From: Labilithrix sp.
GTDB lineage: Bacteria > Myxococcota_A > Polyangia > Polyangiales > Polyangiaceae
Length of the DNA stretch: 64,000 bases
Reading direction: 5' to 3'
Assembly: GCA_019637155.1 (NCBI GenBank)
Contig: JAHBWE010000001.1
Location: 744,001 to 808,000 of the forward strand
Part shown: one piece after another, positions 1 through 7,950 of the stretch
Position numbering within the stretch: position 1 is the first letter of the stretch
How the letters are laid out: each line of letters opens with the position of its first letter
Translations under genes and position numbers: made by a program
Notes under the pieces: generated by a model
What the model was told of the DNA's origin: nothing
The model's input: the letters and a program-made list of their open reading frames with translations, nothing else
Database searches by the model: none

Positions 1-1
1 C

Positions 2-328
2 TGGATTTACGAAGGGCAGCCTCTTTATAGTGGGCAGTTCTCCGCGTCGTGGGAATATCGGTTTTACGGAGCGTCGAGCCGGGTGCAGCGCGAGGCGTGG
101 GTGCGCTCGGTCGGCGTCGCGATCGCGAGCCCCGCCTACGACAAGACGAACGGCGCCTGGGTCGTGGACGCGAAGGGGGCGAGCACCGCGTCGTTCGAGC
201 TCCCGTCCGGCGCGGCGGCGAAGGTGATCGCGGCGCGCAGCGGGACACGCATCGTCGTCCTGTACTCGGGTAGCATCGCCGCCGGCGCGGACGCGACCGC
301 GCGCACGATCCATTTCTCCGCCCCATGA
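2..328 (+). CDS. C-terminal end of a hypothetical protein (5' truncated by window)
   Basis: The frame is open from the first bases of the window to a TGA at 326-328, so the true start lies upstream. The visible 108 residues are beta-strand-like (alternating hydrophobic residues with many Ser, Gly and Thr) and show no motif I recognise. The stop overlaps the ATG of the next lipoprotein gene (ATGA), so the two are probably co-transcribed and may be functionally linked. A GTG at 83 could be taken as a start, but the open upstream frame with equally biased codons argues for a truncated longer gene. Confidence 0.6.
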   Translation, partial: WIYEGQPLYSGQFSASWEYRFYGASSRVQREAWVRSVGVAIASPAYDKTNGAWVVDAKGASTASFELPSGAAAKVIAARSGTRIVVLYSGSIAAGADATARTIHFSAP

Positions 329-840
329 AGCGTCTCCTGATCTCGGCCGTCCTCGTCGCCTCCTGCGGGCACGAGGCGCCGCCGCCGCCCGTCGCCGTCG
401 CCTCCGATCTCGTCGTGCCGCCGCTCGGCGTGAAGCCGGAGGCGCCGCGCCCCGCACCCGATCCCGACGCGCCGATCTGCACTGCGCGGCTCGTGGCCGG
501 AGCGGTCAAGAAGTCGTCGTTCGGCTGCTACCTCGACCAGAGCGTCGAGGGCGGCGGGACGCTTCGGTACCCGTGCAGCGGCGACGGCGATGCCCACGCC
601 GTCTTCGGCGCGCTCCGCTACGAGGGCAGCGTGTCGAACGGTGAGCTCGCGCTCGAGGCGAAGACGGAGCTCGACTACGACGGCGACGGCTGCCGCTGGG
701 GGACGACGGGGACGATCGCGGGAGCGGTCCCGCGCGACGTGCGGGGCAAGCTCGAGTGGCGGTACGTGGACTATGTGCTCCGCGGTCAGGGCTGCTCCGG
801 CGCGTGCACCGCGTCCGCGTCACTCTCCGTTCACGAGTGA
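325..840 (+). CDS. Small lipoprotein of unknown function
   Basis: 171 aa. The N-terminus is a short lipoprotein signal, MKRLLISAVLVASC, with lipobox LVAS-C at Cys14, so export and lipidation are expected. A Pro/Ala/Val linker to about residue 50 precedes a Cys-containing domain (CTARL, FGCYL, YPCSGDGD, DGCRWG, GCSGACT) that is probably disulfide-bonded in the periplasm. The Asp/Gly-rich segment near residue 115 is acidic. The ATG overlaps the preceding stop. No enzymatic motif was recognised; it looks like one of the many lineage-restricted myxobacterial lipoproteins. Confidence 0.72.
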   Translation: MKRLLISAVLVASCGHEAPPPPVAVASDLVVPPLGVKPEAPRPAPDPDAPICTARLVAGAVKKSSFGCYLDQSVEGGGTLRYPCSGDGDAHAVFGALRYEGSVSNGELALEAKTELDYDGDGCRWGTTGTIAGAVPRDVRGKLEWRYVDYVLRGQGCSGACTASASLSVHE

Positions 841-967
841 GACGGGAGTGACGAAGTGCAATTGCGCCACAGCTGAGACCGGCGCGTGAGATCGCTGGAA
901 TCGCGTGGGTTCGTGCGGTCGAGGTCGTCGCGCGAGCGGGGCTCATCGCTTGCACACACGCGTCACC

Positions 968-1303
968 ATGAAAGCCAAACGACAGACCGCCACGCGCGTC
1001 GATGACGGCAACGCTTTCCTCCCCGACATCGCGGACGACGCTTCGCCGGGCGTGACCGCGAAGGCCGCCGACGCCGAGTTCTTCGGTGAGGAGTACATCG
1101 GGTCCGCGACGACCGGGGAGTCGGTGTCCGAGTCCGCCCGCGACGAGGTCGTCGACGAGGAGGAAGGTGGACCGTTCCTCGTCCTCTCCGACGACGGAAG
1201 TCTCCCCGTCGACGAAGAAGGCGACGTCCAGGACGAAGGACACGAACCCGTCCAACAAGCCCAAAGCGTCCGCGGCGCAAAATGGATGGCCCGCGGCGCC
1301 TAA
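968..1303 (+). CDS. Small conserved acidic protein of unknown function
   Basis: 111 aa from the ATG at 968, chosen because the preceding 21 in-frame codons from a GTG at 905 are Arg-rich and look non-coding. Two segments resemble a small acidic protein family of GC-rich proteobacteria and myxobacteria: an N-terminal DGNAFLPD block and an EEEGGPFLVLSDDG block. The rest is Glu/Asp-rich and probably disordered. No signal peptide or membrane segment is present, so it should be cytoplasmic. A copy of the dispersed repeat (1334-1434) starts 31 bases after its stop. The family resemblance is from memory and the function is unknown. Confidence 0.6.
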   Translation: MKAKRQTATRVDDGNAFLPDIADDASPGVTAKAADAEFFGEEYIGSATTGESVSESARDEVVDEEEGGPFLVLSDDGSLPVDEEGDVQDEGHEPVQQAQSVRGAKWMARGA

Positions 1304-1333
1304 TCCACCCCACCCCGCGCCCATCGAGCCCGA

Positions 1334-1434
1334 GCCCCAGAAGCGGCCGCGAAAGCGGGCGCGCAGCGCCCCGAGCGCTCCACCCCAGACACGGCCCTCG
1401 CGCGGGTGTCGGGGGCAAAGCCCCCGACGTTGAG
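1334..1434. repeat. Dispersed hairpin repeat, copy A (internal segment inverted)
   Basis: First of four copies of an intergenic repeat. It opens with the block CCCCAGAAGCGGCCGCGAAA and ends with a hairpin at 1408-1428 (stem GTCGGGGGC / GCCCCCGAC, loop AAA) followed by GTTGAG. Other copies are at 17061, 17712 and 61692 (opposite orientation). Here the 24 bases at 1380-1403 are the exact reverse complement of the matching segment (17763-17786) of the 17712 copy. It lies between the acidic protein gene and the membrane protein gene. Confidence 0.85.
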
Positions 1435-1485
1435 TAAGAACTGGCGCGCTCGCAGTGGGGCGCGCGACGATGGGCTGCTGCCCGT

Positions 1486-3225
1486 ATGTCGTCGTCGGAG
1501 AAGAAAGAGTCGAAGAAGGACGCTCCCGAGTTGGCCGAGGTCGAGCGCGCGCTCTCGATCTTGCATGGACGCCACCCGGAGCACGAGCGCGTGCGGCGCG
1601 AGGGCGAAGAGCAGAAGGCCGCGCGTGCGCGTGAGCACGAGGTCGAGCACCGCGCCGTCGCGAGGCGCATCTTGCGGCGGCGGTTGCGGCTCGGCGCGGT
1701 GGCGGTCGTGATCCTCGGCGCGCTCGGCGTCATCGCCGGGAGCCTGATCCGCGAGACCAACCGCACGAAGGCCCTCGACGCCGCGGCGGCGCCGTTCGCC
1801 GCGCTCGGGTTCACCGTCGTCGAGACGTCGGCGCGCGGCGATCCGACCAAGCTCGCCGCGAGCGTCGAGACGGGGTGCATCGTCGCCACCTCCGTCACGC
1901 CGTCGTCGAAGCTGAAGCTCGCGCATCCTGGCGGCGTCATCGAAGGGAGCGCGCCGATCGTCACCTGCCTCTGCGAGCCCGCGAGCGTGACGATCACGAG
2001 CGACAGGGCCGCGCAAGGGATGGTGCTCCTCCGCGTCGACGCGAGCGCGATCGGCGGGTCGCGCGCGTATCCCTTCTTGCCGTTCTCTCCCGGGACCACG
2101 GCGACGATCGACACCGCGTGCGCGGAGGCGGAGCTCGACGCGTGGCTCGACGCGAAGAAGGCCCCGTCGCTCGCGGCCGGCGGCGAGCGCGCGAACGCGG
2201 ACCTGACGGCGCTCCGCGCGGCCGGCTTCAAGCCCGCGATCACGATCCCGCCCGCGAAGCCGTTCGGGCTCGTCGAGGTGCCGGCCGCGAGCTGCGCGCT
2301 CGTGCTGCAGTCGGAGCCGCGGCCGGTGTCGCTGCGGCAGAAGGGCGGCGCGCTCGCGATGGGACCGCACGCGGGCAACATCGGGTGGTGCACGTCGGCG
2401 GCGGCGACGGTGCTCGTTCAGCGGGAACCGGGCCCCGCGCCCACCGACGAGCAGAGCGCCGTCGACGTGCTGATCGCGCCGGCGGGGAAGCTCGGCGGCC
2501 TCCTCGGGATGCACGAGGCGGCGAAGAAGGACGGCGTCGCGATCGCGGCGACGGCGGTGCCGCCGAACGATCGCGAGTGGATCGCGAAGGAGCTCCTGAC
2601 CGCGAGCTGGGTCCCGGCGTCGCTCGTGACGACGGGGATCGAGCGCGTCGACGACGAGAAGGAGCTGCGCATCGCGTCGCTCTCCGTCGCGAAGACCGGG
2701 ACGCTGAACCCCGAGACGGCGGAGGGCATCTTCTCCTTCTGCGATCCGCCGCTCGAGAGCGCGGTCGCGAGCTTGTGCGTGTTCTCGGGGCTCTCGCGCT
2801 GGCGGGTGGAGGGCGACGCGGTCACCGGCCTCGCGCGCGCGAAGACGCCGTTCTGGCTCTTCGCCTTCAAGGACGCGACCGAGCCCGCCGCGCTCATGCG
2901 CGAGACGCAGCTCATCACGCTCGCACGGCGGCTGAAGCGCGAGGGCTTCGAGCCGACCACGATCGAGGCGGTGACGGAGACCGACGCCGGCGCCGAGGTG
3001 CTCGGCCGCGCGAACGAGGACGCCGTCGTCGCCCTCACCATCGCCCCGGTCGACCCGTGGGTGTTCCCGCTCGCGGCGAAGGACGCCCCCCCGTGGACGC
3101 TCGACGGCGAGCCGCGCTCGGCGCCGATCAAGCCGCTCGAACGCATCGTGCTCGTCCCCGCGCCGAAGACGAGGCTGCCCCCGAAGGCGGCCCGCCGCAC
3201 GGTGGTGTTTCGGCGTCACGAGTGA
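1486..3225 (+). CDS. Membrane-anchored protein with large extracytoplasmic domain, unknown function
   Basis: 579 aa. Residues 1-65 are highly charged (Lys/Glu/Arg) and probably helical or coiled-coil. A single transmembrane helix at about 67-87 (GAVAVVILGALGVIAGS) follows an Arg-rich stop-transfer stretch, so the N-terminus is predicted inside and residues 90-579 outside. The exported part has scattered Cys residues (CIVATS, TCLCEP, CALVLQ, GWCTSA, FCDPP) and looks built from related alpha/beta modules. No catalytic motif was recognised. A small GGGC-TGCT-GCCC hairpin (1472-1483) sits directly before the ATG, and repeat copy A lies in the leader. Confidence 0.72.
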   Translation: MSSSEKKESKKDAPELAEVERALSILHGRHPEHERVRREGEEQKAARAREHEVEHRAVARRILRRRLRLGAVAVVILGALGVIAGSLIRETNRTKALDAAAAPFAALGFTVVETSARGDPTKLAASVETGCIVATSVTPSSKLKLAHPGGVIEGSAPIVTCLCEPASVTITSDRAAQGMVLLRVDASAIGGSRAYPFLPFSPGTTATIDTACAEAELDAWLDAKKAPSLAAGGERANADLTALRAAGFKPAITIPPAKPFGLVEVPAASCALVLQSEPRPVSLRQKGGALAMGPHAGNIGWCTSAAATVLVQREPGPAPTDEQSAVDVLIAPAGKLGGLLGMHEAAKKDGVAIAATAVPPNDREWIAKELLTASWVPASLVTTGIERVDDEKELRIASLSVAKTGTLNPETAEGIFSFCDPPLESAVASLCVFSGLSRWRVEGDAVTGLARAKTPFWLFAFKDATEPAALMRETQLITLARRLKREGFEPTTIEAVTETDAGAEVLGRANEDAVVALTIAPVDPWVFPLAAKDAPPWTLDGEPRSAPIKPLERIVLVPAPKTRLPPKAARRTVVFRRHE

Positions 3226-3250
3226 GCTTGCGCGTTCGCGACGGCGAGTT

Positions 3251-3267
3251 AGAGTATAATTTACTCT
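3251..3267 (+). promoter_or_regulatory. TATAAT -10 box inside an AT-rich palindrome
   Basis: AGAGTA (3251-3256) and TACTCT (3262-3267) form an inverted repeat around TAATT, and a perfect -10 hexamer TATAAT sits at 3255-3260. The ATG of the sirtuin gene follows 7 nt after the hexamer, so transcription should begin at or next to the start codon. The palindrome over the -10 would suit a repressor operator. It is a sharply AT-rich island in GC-rich DNA. Confidence 0.65.
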
Positions 3268-3975
3268 ATGACGACCACCTCCATCCGGTTCCGTGATTTT
3301 CGGCGCATCGTCTTCTTCACCGGCGCGGGCATGTCCGCCGAGAGCGGGATCCCCACGTACCGCGGGAGCGGCGGGATCTGGAAGGAGTACAACTACGAGG
3401 ACTACGCGTGCCAGCGCGCGTTCGAGCGGGACCCGGAGAAGGTCTGGGACTTCCACGACAAGCGGCGGGAGATGGTGCGGAGCAAGGAGCCGAACCGCGG
3501 CCACCTCATCGTCGCCGAGGTGCAGGAGCGTCAGCCCGGCACGAAGATCGTCACGCAGAACATCGACGGCATGCACCAGCGCGCCGGCGCGGAGGTGGAG
3601 GCCGAGCTGCACGGCAGCCTCTGGCGCGTGCGCTGCGACCCGCAGAACATCGTCCGCGACGACGACAGCGTGCCGATGAGCCCGCGCAAGTGCGAGTGCG
3701 GCGGCTACTGGCGCCCCGACATCGTGTGGTTCGAGGACCAGCTCGATCACCGCGTCGTGCGGCGCGCGCGCGAGGCGCTCGAGGAGTGCGATCTCCTCGT
3801 CTCGATCGGCACCTCCGCCGTGGTGTACCCCGCCGCGCAGCTGCCTCGCATCGCCGCGGAGCGCGGCGCGGTGACGGTCGAGGTCAACCTCGAGGACACC
3901 GCGATGAGCGAGCTCTATCAGCACCGCCTCCGCGGCAAGGCGAGCGACGTCCTCGCCCAGCTCGATGCGCGCTAA
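3268..3975 (+). CDS. cobB: Sir2-family NAD-dependent protein deacylase
   Basis: 235 aa sirtuin removing acyl groups from lysine in an NAD+-dependent reaction. Motifs in order: GAGMSAESGIPTYRG (residues 19-33, NAD binding), TQNIDGMHQRAG (96-107), catalytic His115 in ELHG, CECGGYWRPDIVWFED (142-157), and GTSAVVYPAAQLP. Zinc-site cysteines are sparse (RC near 123, then CEC), resembling bacterial class III enzymes. Where E. coli CobB has FYNAR, with the Tyr and Arg of desuccinylase specificity, this protein has FHDKR, so the Arg is kept but Tyr is His63. Expression is probably driven by the TATAAT box directly upstream. Confidence 0.92.
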   Translation: MTTTSIRFRDFRRIVFFTGAGMSAESGIPTYRGSGGIWKEYNYEDYACQRAFERDPEKVWDFHDKRREMVRSKEPNRGHLIVAEVQERQPGTKIVTQNIDGMHQRAGAEVEAELHGSLWRVRCDPQNIVRDDDSVPMSPRKCECGGYWRPDIVWFEDQLDHRVVRRAREALEECDLLVSIGTSAVVYPAAQLPRIAAERGAVTVEVNLEDTAMSELYQHRLRGKASDVLAQLDAR

Positions 3976-3984
3976 AGAAGAAGG

Positions 3985-4410
3985 ATGCCGATCATCGACG
4001 ACGCGGAATCGATCACGAAGCTCCTCGCGACCACGAAGCGCATCGCCGTCCTCGGCATCAAGACGGAGGACGCGGCGGGGCAGCCCGCGTACTACGTGCC
4101 GAAGTTCGCGTCGGAGGCCGGCTTCGAGATCGTCCCGGTCCCGGTCTACTACCCCGACGCGAAGGAGATCCTCGGGCGGCCGGTCTACCGCAAGCTCGCC
4201 GACGTGCCGGGGACGATCGACCTCGTCGACGTGTTCCGCCGGCCGACCGATCTGATGGCGCACCTCGACGACGTCCTCGCCGCGAAGCCCAAGGCGGTGT
4301 GGCTCCAGTCCGGGATCCGGAACGACGACTTCGCCGCGAAGCTCTCCGCCGCCGGGATCACGGTCGTGCAGGATCGCTGCTTGATGGTGGAGCTGCGAGA
4401 GCGGCGCTGA
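3985..4410 (+). CDS. CoA-binding (YccU-like) Rossmann protein
   Basis: 141 aa, the usual length for the CoA_binding_2/YccU family. Recognisable features are the N-terminal strand and loop IAVLGIKTED (about 23-32), VPVYYPDAKEILG, then YRKLADVP and VDVFRRP, the VWLQSGIRNDD block and the C-terminal GITVVQDRCLMVE. A purine-rich ribosome binding site AGAAGG abuts the ATG, and the gene follows the sirtuin by 9 nt, so the two are probably one operon. A CoA-binding protein beside a deacylase suggests acyl-CoA or protein acylation metabolism (inference). Its last 53 nt overlap the convergent PLD-like gene. Confidence 0.88.
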   Translation: MPIIDDAESITKLLATTKRIAVLGIKTEDAAGQPAYYVPKFASEAGFEIVPVPVYYPDAKEILGRPVYRKLADVPGTIDLVDVFRRPTDLMAHLDDVLAAKPKAVWLQSGIRNDDFAAKLSAAGITVVQDRCLMVELRERR

Positions 4411-5542
4411 ACGCCCAGTCGCCGTCGAAGATGCGCGAGAGCGGCGCGACCACGTTCGGCGCGTCGGTCACGATCGCGACGTTGCGCGACTTCAGGAAGT
4501 AGTCGCCCTCCCAGTTGCTCGTGCCGATCCACGCGCTGGCTCGATCGAGGAGGAGGAACTTCGCGTGCGTGACGCGCGCGAAGGGGATCTCGCCGCCGGA
4601 CCACGGCGGGATCGTCATCACCCGCACCTCGACGTTCGGGACCGACGCGAGCGCGCGGAGGGCGTGGTTGTCCTCTTTGTCGGCCCAGCTCGACACGACG
4701 AGCCGCACGCGCACGCCGCGAGCGGCCGCGCGGCGGAGCGCGTCGTCGAGCGTCGTGAAGGTGCTCTTGTCGCGCATCGTCGTCGAGTACGTGAGGACCT
4801 GGAGCTCGATCGATCGCGCCGCGCCGTCGAGGAGCGCGACGAGGCGATCGAGATCGCCGATCGACGGATCCGGCAGCCACGCGGCGGGGCTCCCGTAGAG
4901 CGCGAACCTCGCCGCGGCGGGGCGCGCCGGATGCGCACGCACGCGCGTGGTCGACGGCGTGCTCGCGTCGGCGAGCGCCCAGTCGGTCTCGAACACGTCG
5001 AGGAGCCCGCCCGCGACGGCGCGCGAGCGCACGCGGACGCCGATCTCCTGGATGTGGCGGAGCGCGCGCCAGTCGAAGTTCTGGCTGCCGACGAAGGCCT
5101 CGTCTTCGTCGACGACGAACAGCTTCGCGTGCTGGACGCCGCCGAACCGCGGCTTGCAATCGAGGATGCGGACCTCGACGCCGGCCGCGCGCAGCACGTC
5201 GAGGGTGGCGGGGTACTTCGGCGCCATCACCTGATCGGCGAGGAAACGCACGCGGACGCCGCGCTTCACCGCGCGTCCGATCGCGGCGAGCGTCGGCGCG
5301 AGCGGGCTCTCGCTCCGCGCGTCCTCCACGTCGCTCGCGTAGAACTCCTCGAAGACGAGGCTCTTCGTCGCGCGATCGATCATCTCGGGCCATACCCTCT
5401 CCGCGTCGCGCACGTCGGAATGATCGAGCGGCGTCTCGATCGGCCACGACTCGACGAGCTCGATCTCGTCGGCGGGCGGCGTCGCCGCAGGCGCCGAGGG
5501 CGCCCTGCAGCCGAGAAGAAGAAGGAGAAGCGCCCGTTGCAC
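4358..5542 (-). CDS. Phospholipase D-like lipoprotein (two HKD motifs)
   Basis: 394 aa. A lipoprotein signal MQRALLLLLLGC (Cys12) is followed by two PLD-like domains. The first HKD motif is HAKLFVVDEDEAFVGSQN (His138, Lys140, Asp145), the second HAKFLLLDRASAWIGTSN (His326, Lys328, Asp333). This is the cardiolipin-synthase-like/PLDc_2 arrangement that forms a phosphohistidine intermediate on phosphodiesters; the substrate cannot be read from sequence. The start is a GTG preceded, with a 6-nt gap, by TAACGT (minus strand, 5554-5549), pointing to a leaderless message. It is convergent with and overlaps the CoA-binding gene, and divergent from the gene at 5585. Confidence 0.88.
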   Translation of the reverse strand: MQRALLLLLLGCRAPSAPAATPPADEIELVESWPIETPLDHSDVRDAERVWPEMIDRATKSLVFEEFYASDVEDARSESPLAPTLAAIGRAVKRGVRVRFLADQVMAPKYPATLDVLRAAGVEVRILDCKPRFGGVQHAKLFVVDEDEAFVGSQNFDWRALRHIQEIGVRVRSRAVAGGLLDVFETDWALADASTPSTTRVRAHPARPAAARFALYGSPAAWLPDPSIGDLDRLVALLDGAARSIELQVLTYSTTMRDKSTFTTLDDALRRAAARGVRVRLVVSSWADKEDNHALRALASVPNVEVRVMTIPPWSGGEIPFARVTHAKFLLLDRASAWIGTSNWEGDYFLKSRNVAIVTDAPNVVAPLSRIFDGDWAFSAALAAPPSSSDPARP

Positions 5543-5548
5543 GCGCCC

Positions 5549-5578
5549 ACGTTAGCGTGTCTCGAGAGCTGATACCCT
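5549..5578. promoter_or_regulatory. Divergent leaderless-type promoters for the genes at 5542 (-) and 5585 (+)
   Basis: Between two GTG starts only 42 nt apart, TAACGT on the minus strand (5554-5549) ends 6 nt before the GTG at 5542, and TACCCT on the plus strand (5573-5578) ends 6 nt before the GTG at 5585. Both fit a -10 hexamer that places the transcript start on the start codon. No clear -35 element was seen. Confidence 0.5.
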
Positions 5579-5584
5579 CGCGGC

Positions 5585-6406
5585 GTGATCGAGCGCTGCG
5601 ATGTTTGTGGGGCCGCGCGTGACGCCTGCTCGTGCGTCGGCCTCGAGCTCGATCTCGATCGCCGCGCTCCTCCCGCGCGGCCCGTGCCCGTGCCCGTGCA
5701 CCCGCCGCCGCCGCCGCGACCGCCCACCCCGCCGCTCCCGCCGCCGCCCAGCGCCGGGGTCTCCTCCTTCGCCGTCCGGGTCGCGATCGGAGTCGTGCTC
5801 GTCGCGGTCGCGATCGGGCTCGGGGTGATGAAGCTCCGCTCGGCGGTCGAGTCCGCGGTCGACGAGGCGGCGACGCGGCCCTATCAGGCGCCGAACCGCC
5901 TCGTCATCGCGAGCGTGACGAGCGACTACGCGTCCGAGGTGCTCGACGACGGCGCGATCCTCCTCCGGCGCATGCCCACCGGATCCGCGGCCGGCCTCGC
6001 CGGCTGGTACCGCGCCGCCAGCGCGCCGCCGCCGAGCCTCGTCGACGACGTCGTCGCGTCGATGCAAGCCGCGCCGACCTACCGTCCGCTCGCCGCGCCG
6101 TCGGAGCCGTGCCGCACCGACGCGGAGGAGGGATCGGCGCGCGCGACGCTCGGTGAGCTCTCGTTCGGTGACGATCGCGACGTGACGCTGTGGACGTGCA
6201 CGCTGACGAAGCGCGGGCACGCCTATTTCCTCGCGTGGGCGGCGCTCTCGGCGGACGTCTCGTCCGACCGCTCGCGCCTCGTGTGGATGCTGAAGGGCAG
6301 CCAGCTCGTCTCCGACGACCTCTGCTCCGTCAACGTCATCAACGGCGGCTGCAACCCGTCCGCCGCGAACCTCGTCACCGCCCTCGTCACGCACGTGCGC
6401 CGATGA
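5585..6406 (+). CDS. Single-pass membrane protein with N-terminal Cys motif and Pro-rich linker
   Basis: 273 aa from a GTG. Residues 4-17 hold CDVCGAARDACSC, a compact four-cysteine possible metal knuckle. A Pro-rich stretch (about 26-57) leads to a transmembrane helix at about 62-82 (FAVRVAIGVVLVAVAIGLGV), and the remaining 190 residues are predicted outside the membrane. No catalytic motif was seen. The stop overlaps the ATG of the kinase gene (ATGA), so the two are translationally coupled and the protein may be a partner or substrate of that kinase (inference). Confidence 0.72.
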   Translation: MIERCDVCGAARDACSCVGLELDLDRRAPPARPVPVPVHPPPPPRPPTPPLPPPPSAGVSSFAVRVAIGVVLVAVAIGLGVMKLRSAVESAVDEAATRPYQAPNRLVIASVTSDYASEVLDDGAILLRRMPTGSAAGLAGWYRAASAPPPSLVDDVVASMQAAPTYRPLAAPSEPCRTDAEEGSARATLGELSFGDDRDVTLWTCTLTKRGHAYFLAWAALSADVSSDRSRLVWMLKGSQLVSDDLCSVNVINGGCNPSAANLVTALVTHVRR

Positions 6407-7950
6407 GCGCGCTCCTCTCCCTCGAGCCCGGACGCCTCTTCGCGCGCGACTTCCTGATCGAGCGCCCGCTCGCCGAGGGCGGCATGGGCGCGGTGTACGT
6501 CGCGCGCCAGGTGTCGACCGGACGCCTCCGCGCGCTGAAGCTGATGCAGCCGGAGCTCGTGCAGGACGACGACCTCCGGCGCCGCTTCCTCCTCGAGGCG
6601 AAGATCGGCGCGAACATCGCGAGCGAGCACGTCGTCGAGGTGCAGCTCGCCGGCGTCGACGAGCAGACCGGCGCCCCCTTCCTCGTGATGGAGCTGCTCG
6701 AAGGCGCGGACCTCGCGACCCACCTCGAGCGCCGCGGCGGTCCGCTCCCGCTCGCCGAGACGCTCGAGCTGTTCCGCCAGGTCTGCCACGCGCTCCGCCT
6801 CGCGCATCGGGCCGGCATCGTGCACCGCGACCTCAAGCCGGCGAACGTGTTCCTCGCGACGCCGCGCGGATCGTCGTCCGCGCCGTTCCACGTGAAGGTG
6901 CTCGACTTCGGGATCGCGAAGATGACGCGCGACGCGACGATCGGCGGCGCGCAGACCGGCATGATCGGCACGCCGCTCTGGATGGCGCCCGAGCAGGCGG
7001 ACTCCGTCCCCGTCACGCCCGCGGCCGACGTCTGGGCGCTCGGCTTGATGCTCTACACCTGCCTCACCGGTCGCTCGTTCTGGCGCGGCGCGGGGGCGGC
7101 GACGTCGCTCCAGCAGATCATGCGCGAGATGCTCTTCGATCCGATCCCGACGCCGAGCGCGCGCGCGGCGGAGCAGGGCGTCTCGTTCCCGAAGGCGCTC
7201 GAGTGGGTCGTGGCGCGCTCCGTCGTCCGCGCGCCCGGGGCGCGCCTGCCCGACGCGGACGCCTTCTTCGCCGCGCTCGAGGACGCCGCCTCCGGCCGGC
7301 CCGCGCCCGCGCCTCCGCTCGTCACCGGCGCGGGCGCGATCGCGGGGGTGGACTTCGAGGAGCCCGCGACCGACGCGCCGTCGCTGGAGCTCGCGGTCAC
7401 GCCGAGCCCGAACCCCGCGCCGCGGATCTTCGAGCCGCCTCCGACCTTCGCGCCGAGGCCGCGCCCGATCGCGACGCCGCTCCCCGCGCCGAAGGCGGCG
7501 CCGCTCCTCGCGGAGGGACGCCGCGCGCCGTGGTGGCTCTTCTTCCTCTTGCCCGTCGGCGTCGTCGCGCTGTTTGCGCTCGCGGTCCGCGCGGCGATGC
7601 ATCCGCCGGCGCCGACCGTGCTGTGCCGCCTCTGCACCGTGGAGAGCGGCACGTTCGCGAACGGGCCTTACCCGATGCAGGAGATCCGCCACGACGTCGA
7701 GGCGCGCTTCGCCGCGCTCGACGCCCGCTGCGTGCGCGGCGCGGAGGAGCCCGGTCGCGCCAAGCTGCGGTGGGTGATGGAGGACGGACGGGCGGAGCGC
7801 GCGACGGTGACCGAAGGCGGGCGCGTCGGCCGCTGCCTGCTCGACGGCGTGACGCAGGGTTTCCTCGGCGGCCGCGTCGACGTGGCGATGTCGGGGCGCA
7901 CCGAGGTGACCTACACGCTCGAGTGGAACGACGCGGTCGATCCTCCGTGA
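6403..7950 (+). CDS. Membrane-anchored eukaryotic-like Ser/Thr protein kinase
   Basis: 515 aa. The kinase domain fills about residues 14-280: Gly loop LAEGGMGAVY (23-32), Lys46 in ALKLM, Glu65 in LLEAK, catalytic loop HRDLKPANVF (141-150), DFG (168-170) and WMAPEQ. A Pro/Ala-rich juxtamembrane linker leads to a transmembrane helix at about 376-398 (WWLFFLLPVGVVALFALAV), followed by a roughly 115-residue extracytoplasmic sensor-like tail with cysteines (LCRLC, ARCVRG, GRCLLDG). All catalytic residues are present, so it should be active. It starts inside the stop of the membrane protein gene and overlaps the convergent gene by 40 nt. Confidence 0.93.
   Translation: MSALLSLEPGRLFARDFLIERPLAEGGMGAVYVARQVSTGRLRALKLMQPELVQDDDLRRRFLLEAKIGANIASEHVVEVQLAGVDEQTGAPFLVMELLEGADLATHLERRGGPLPLAETLELFRQVCHALRLAHRAGIVHRDLKPANVFLATPRGSSSAPFHVKVLDFGIAKMTRDATIGGAQTGMIGTPLWMAPEQADSVPVTPAADVWALGLMLYTCLTGRSFWRGAGAATSLQQIMREMLFDPIPTPSARAAEQGVSFPKALEWVVARSVVRAPGARLPDADAFFAALEDAASGRPAPAPPLVTGAGAIAGVDFEEPATDAPSLELAVTPSPNPAPRIFEPPPTFAPRPRPIATPLPAPKAAPLLAEGRRAPWWLFFLLPVGVVALFALAVRAAMHPPAPTVLCRLCTVESGTFANGPYPMQEIRHDVEARFAALDARCVRGAEEPGRAKLRWVMEDGRAERATVTEGGRVGRCLLDGVTQGFLGGRVDVAMSGRTEVTYTLEWNDAVDPP

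Noticed and set aside
1300..4263. Very long minus-strand open frame of nearly 1000 codons
   Set aside because: Arg/Ala/Gly-rich shadow over the membrane protein, sirtuin and CoA-binding genes, which all show real motifs on the plus strand. High GC keeps antisense frames open.
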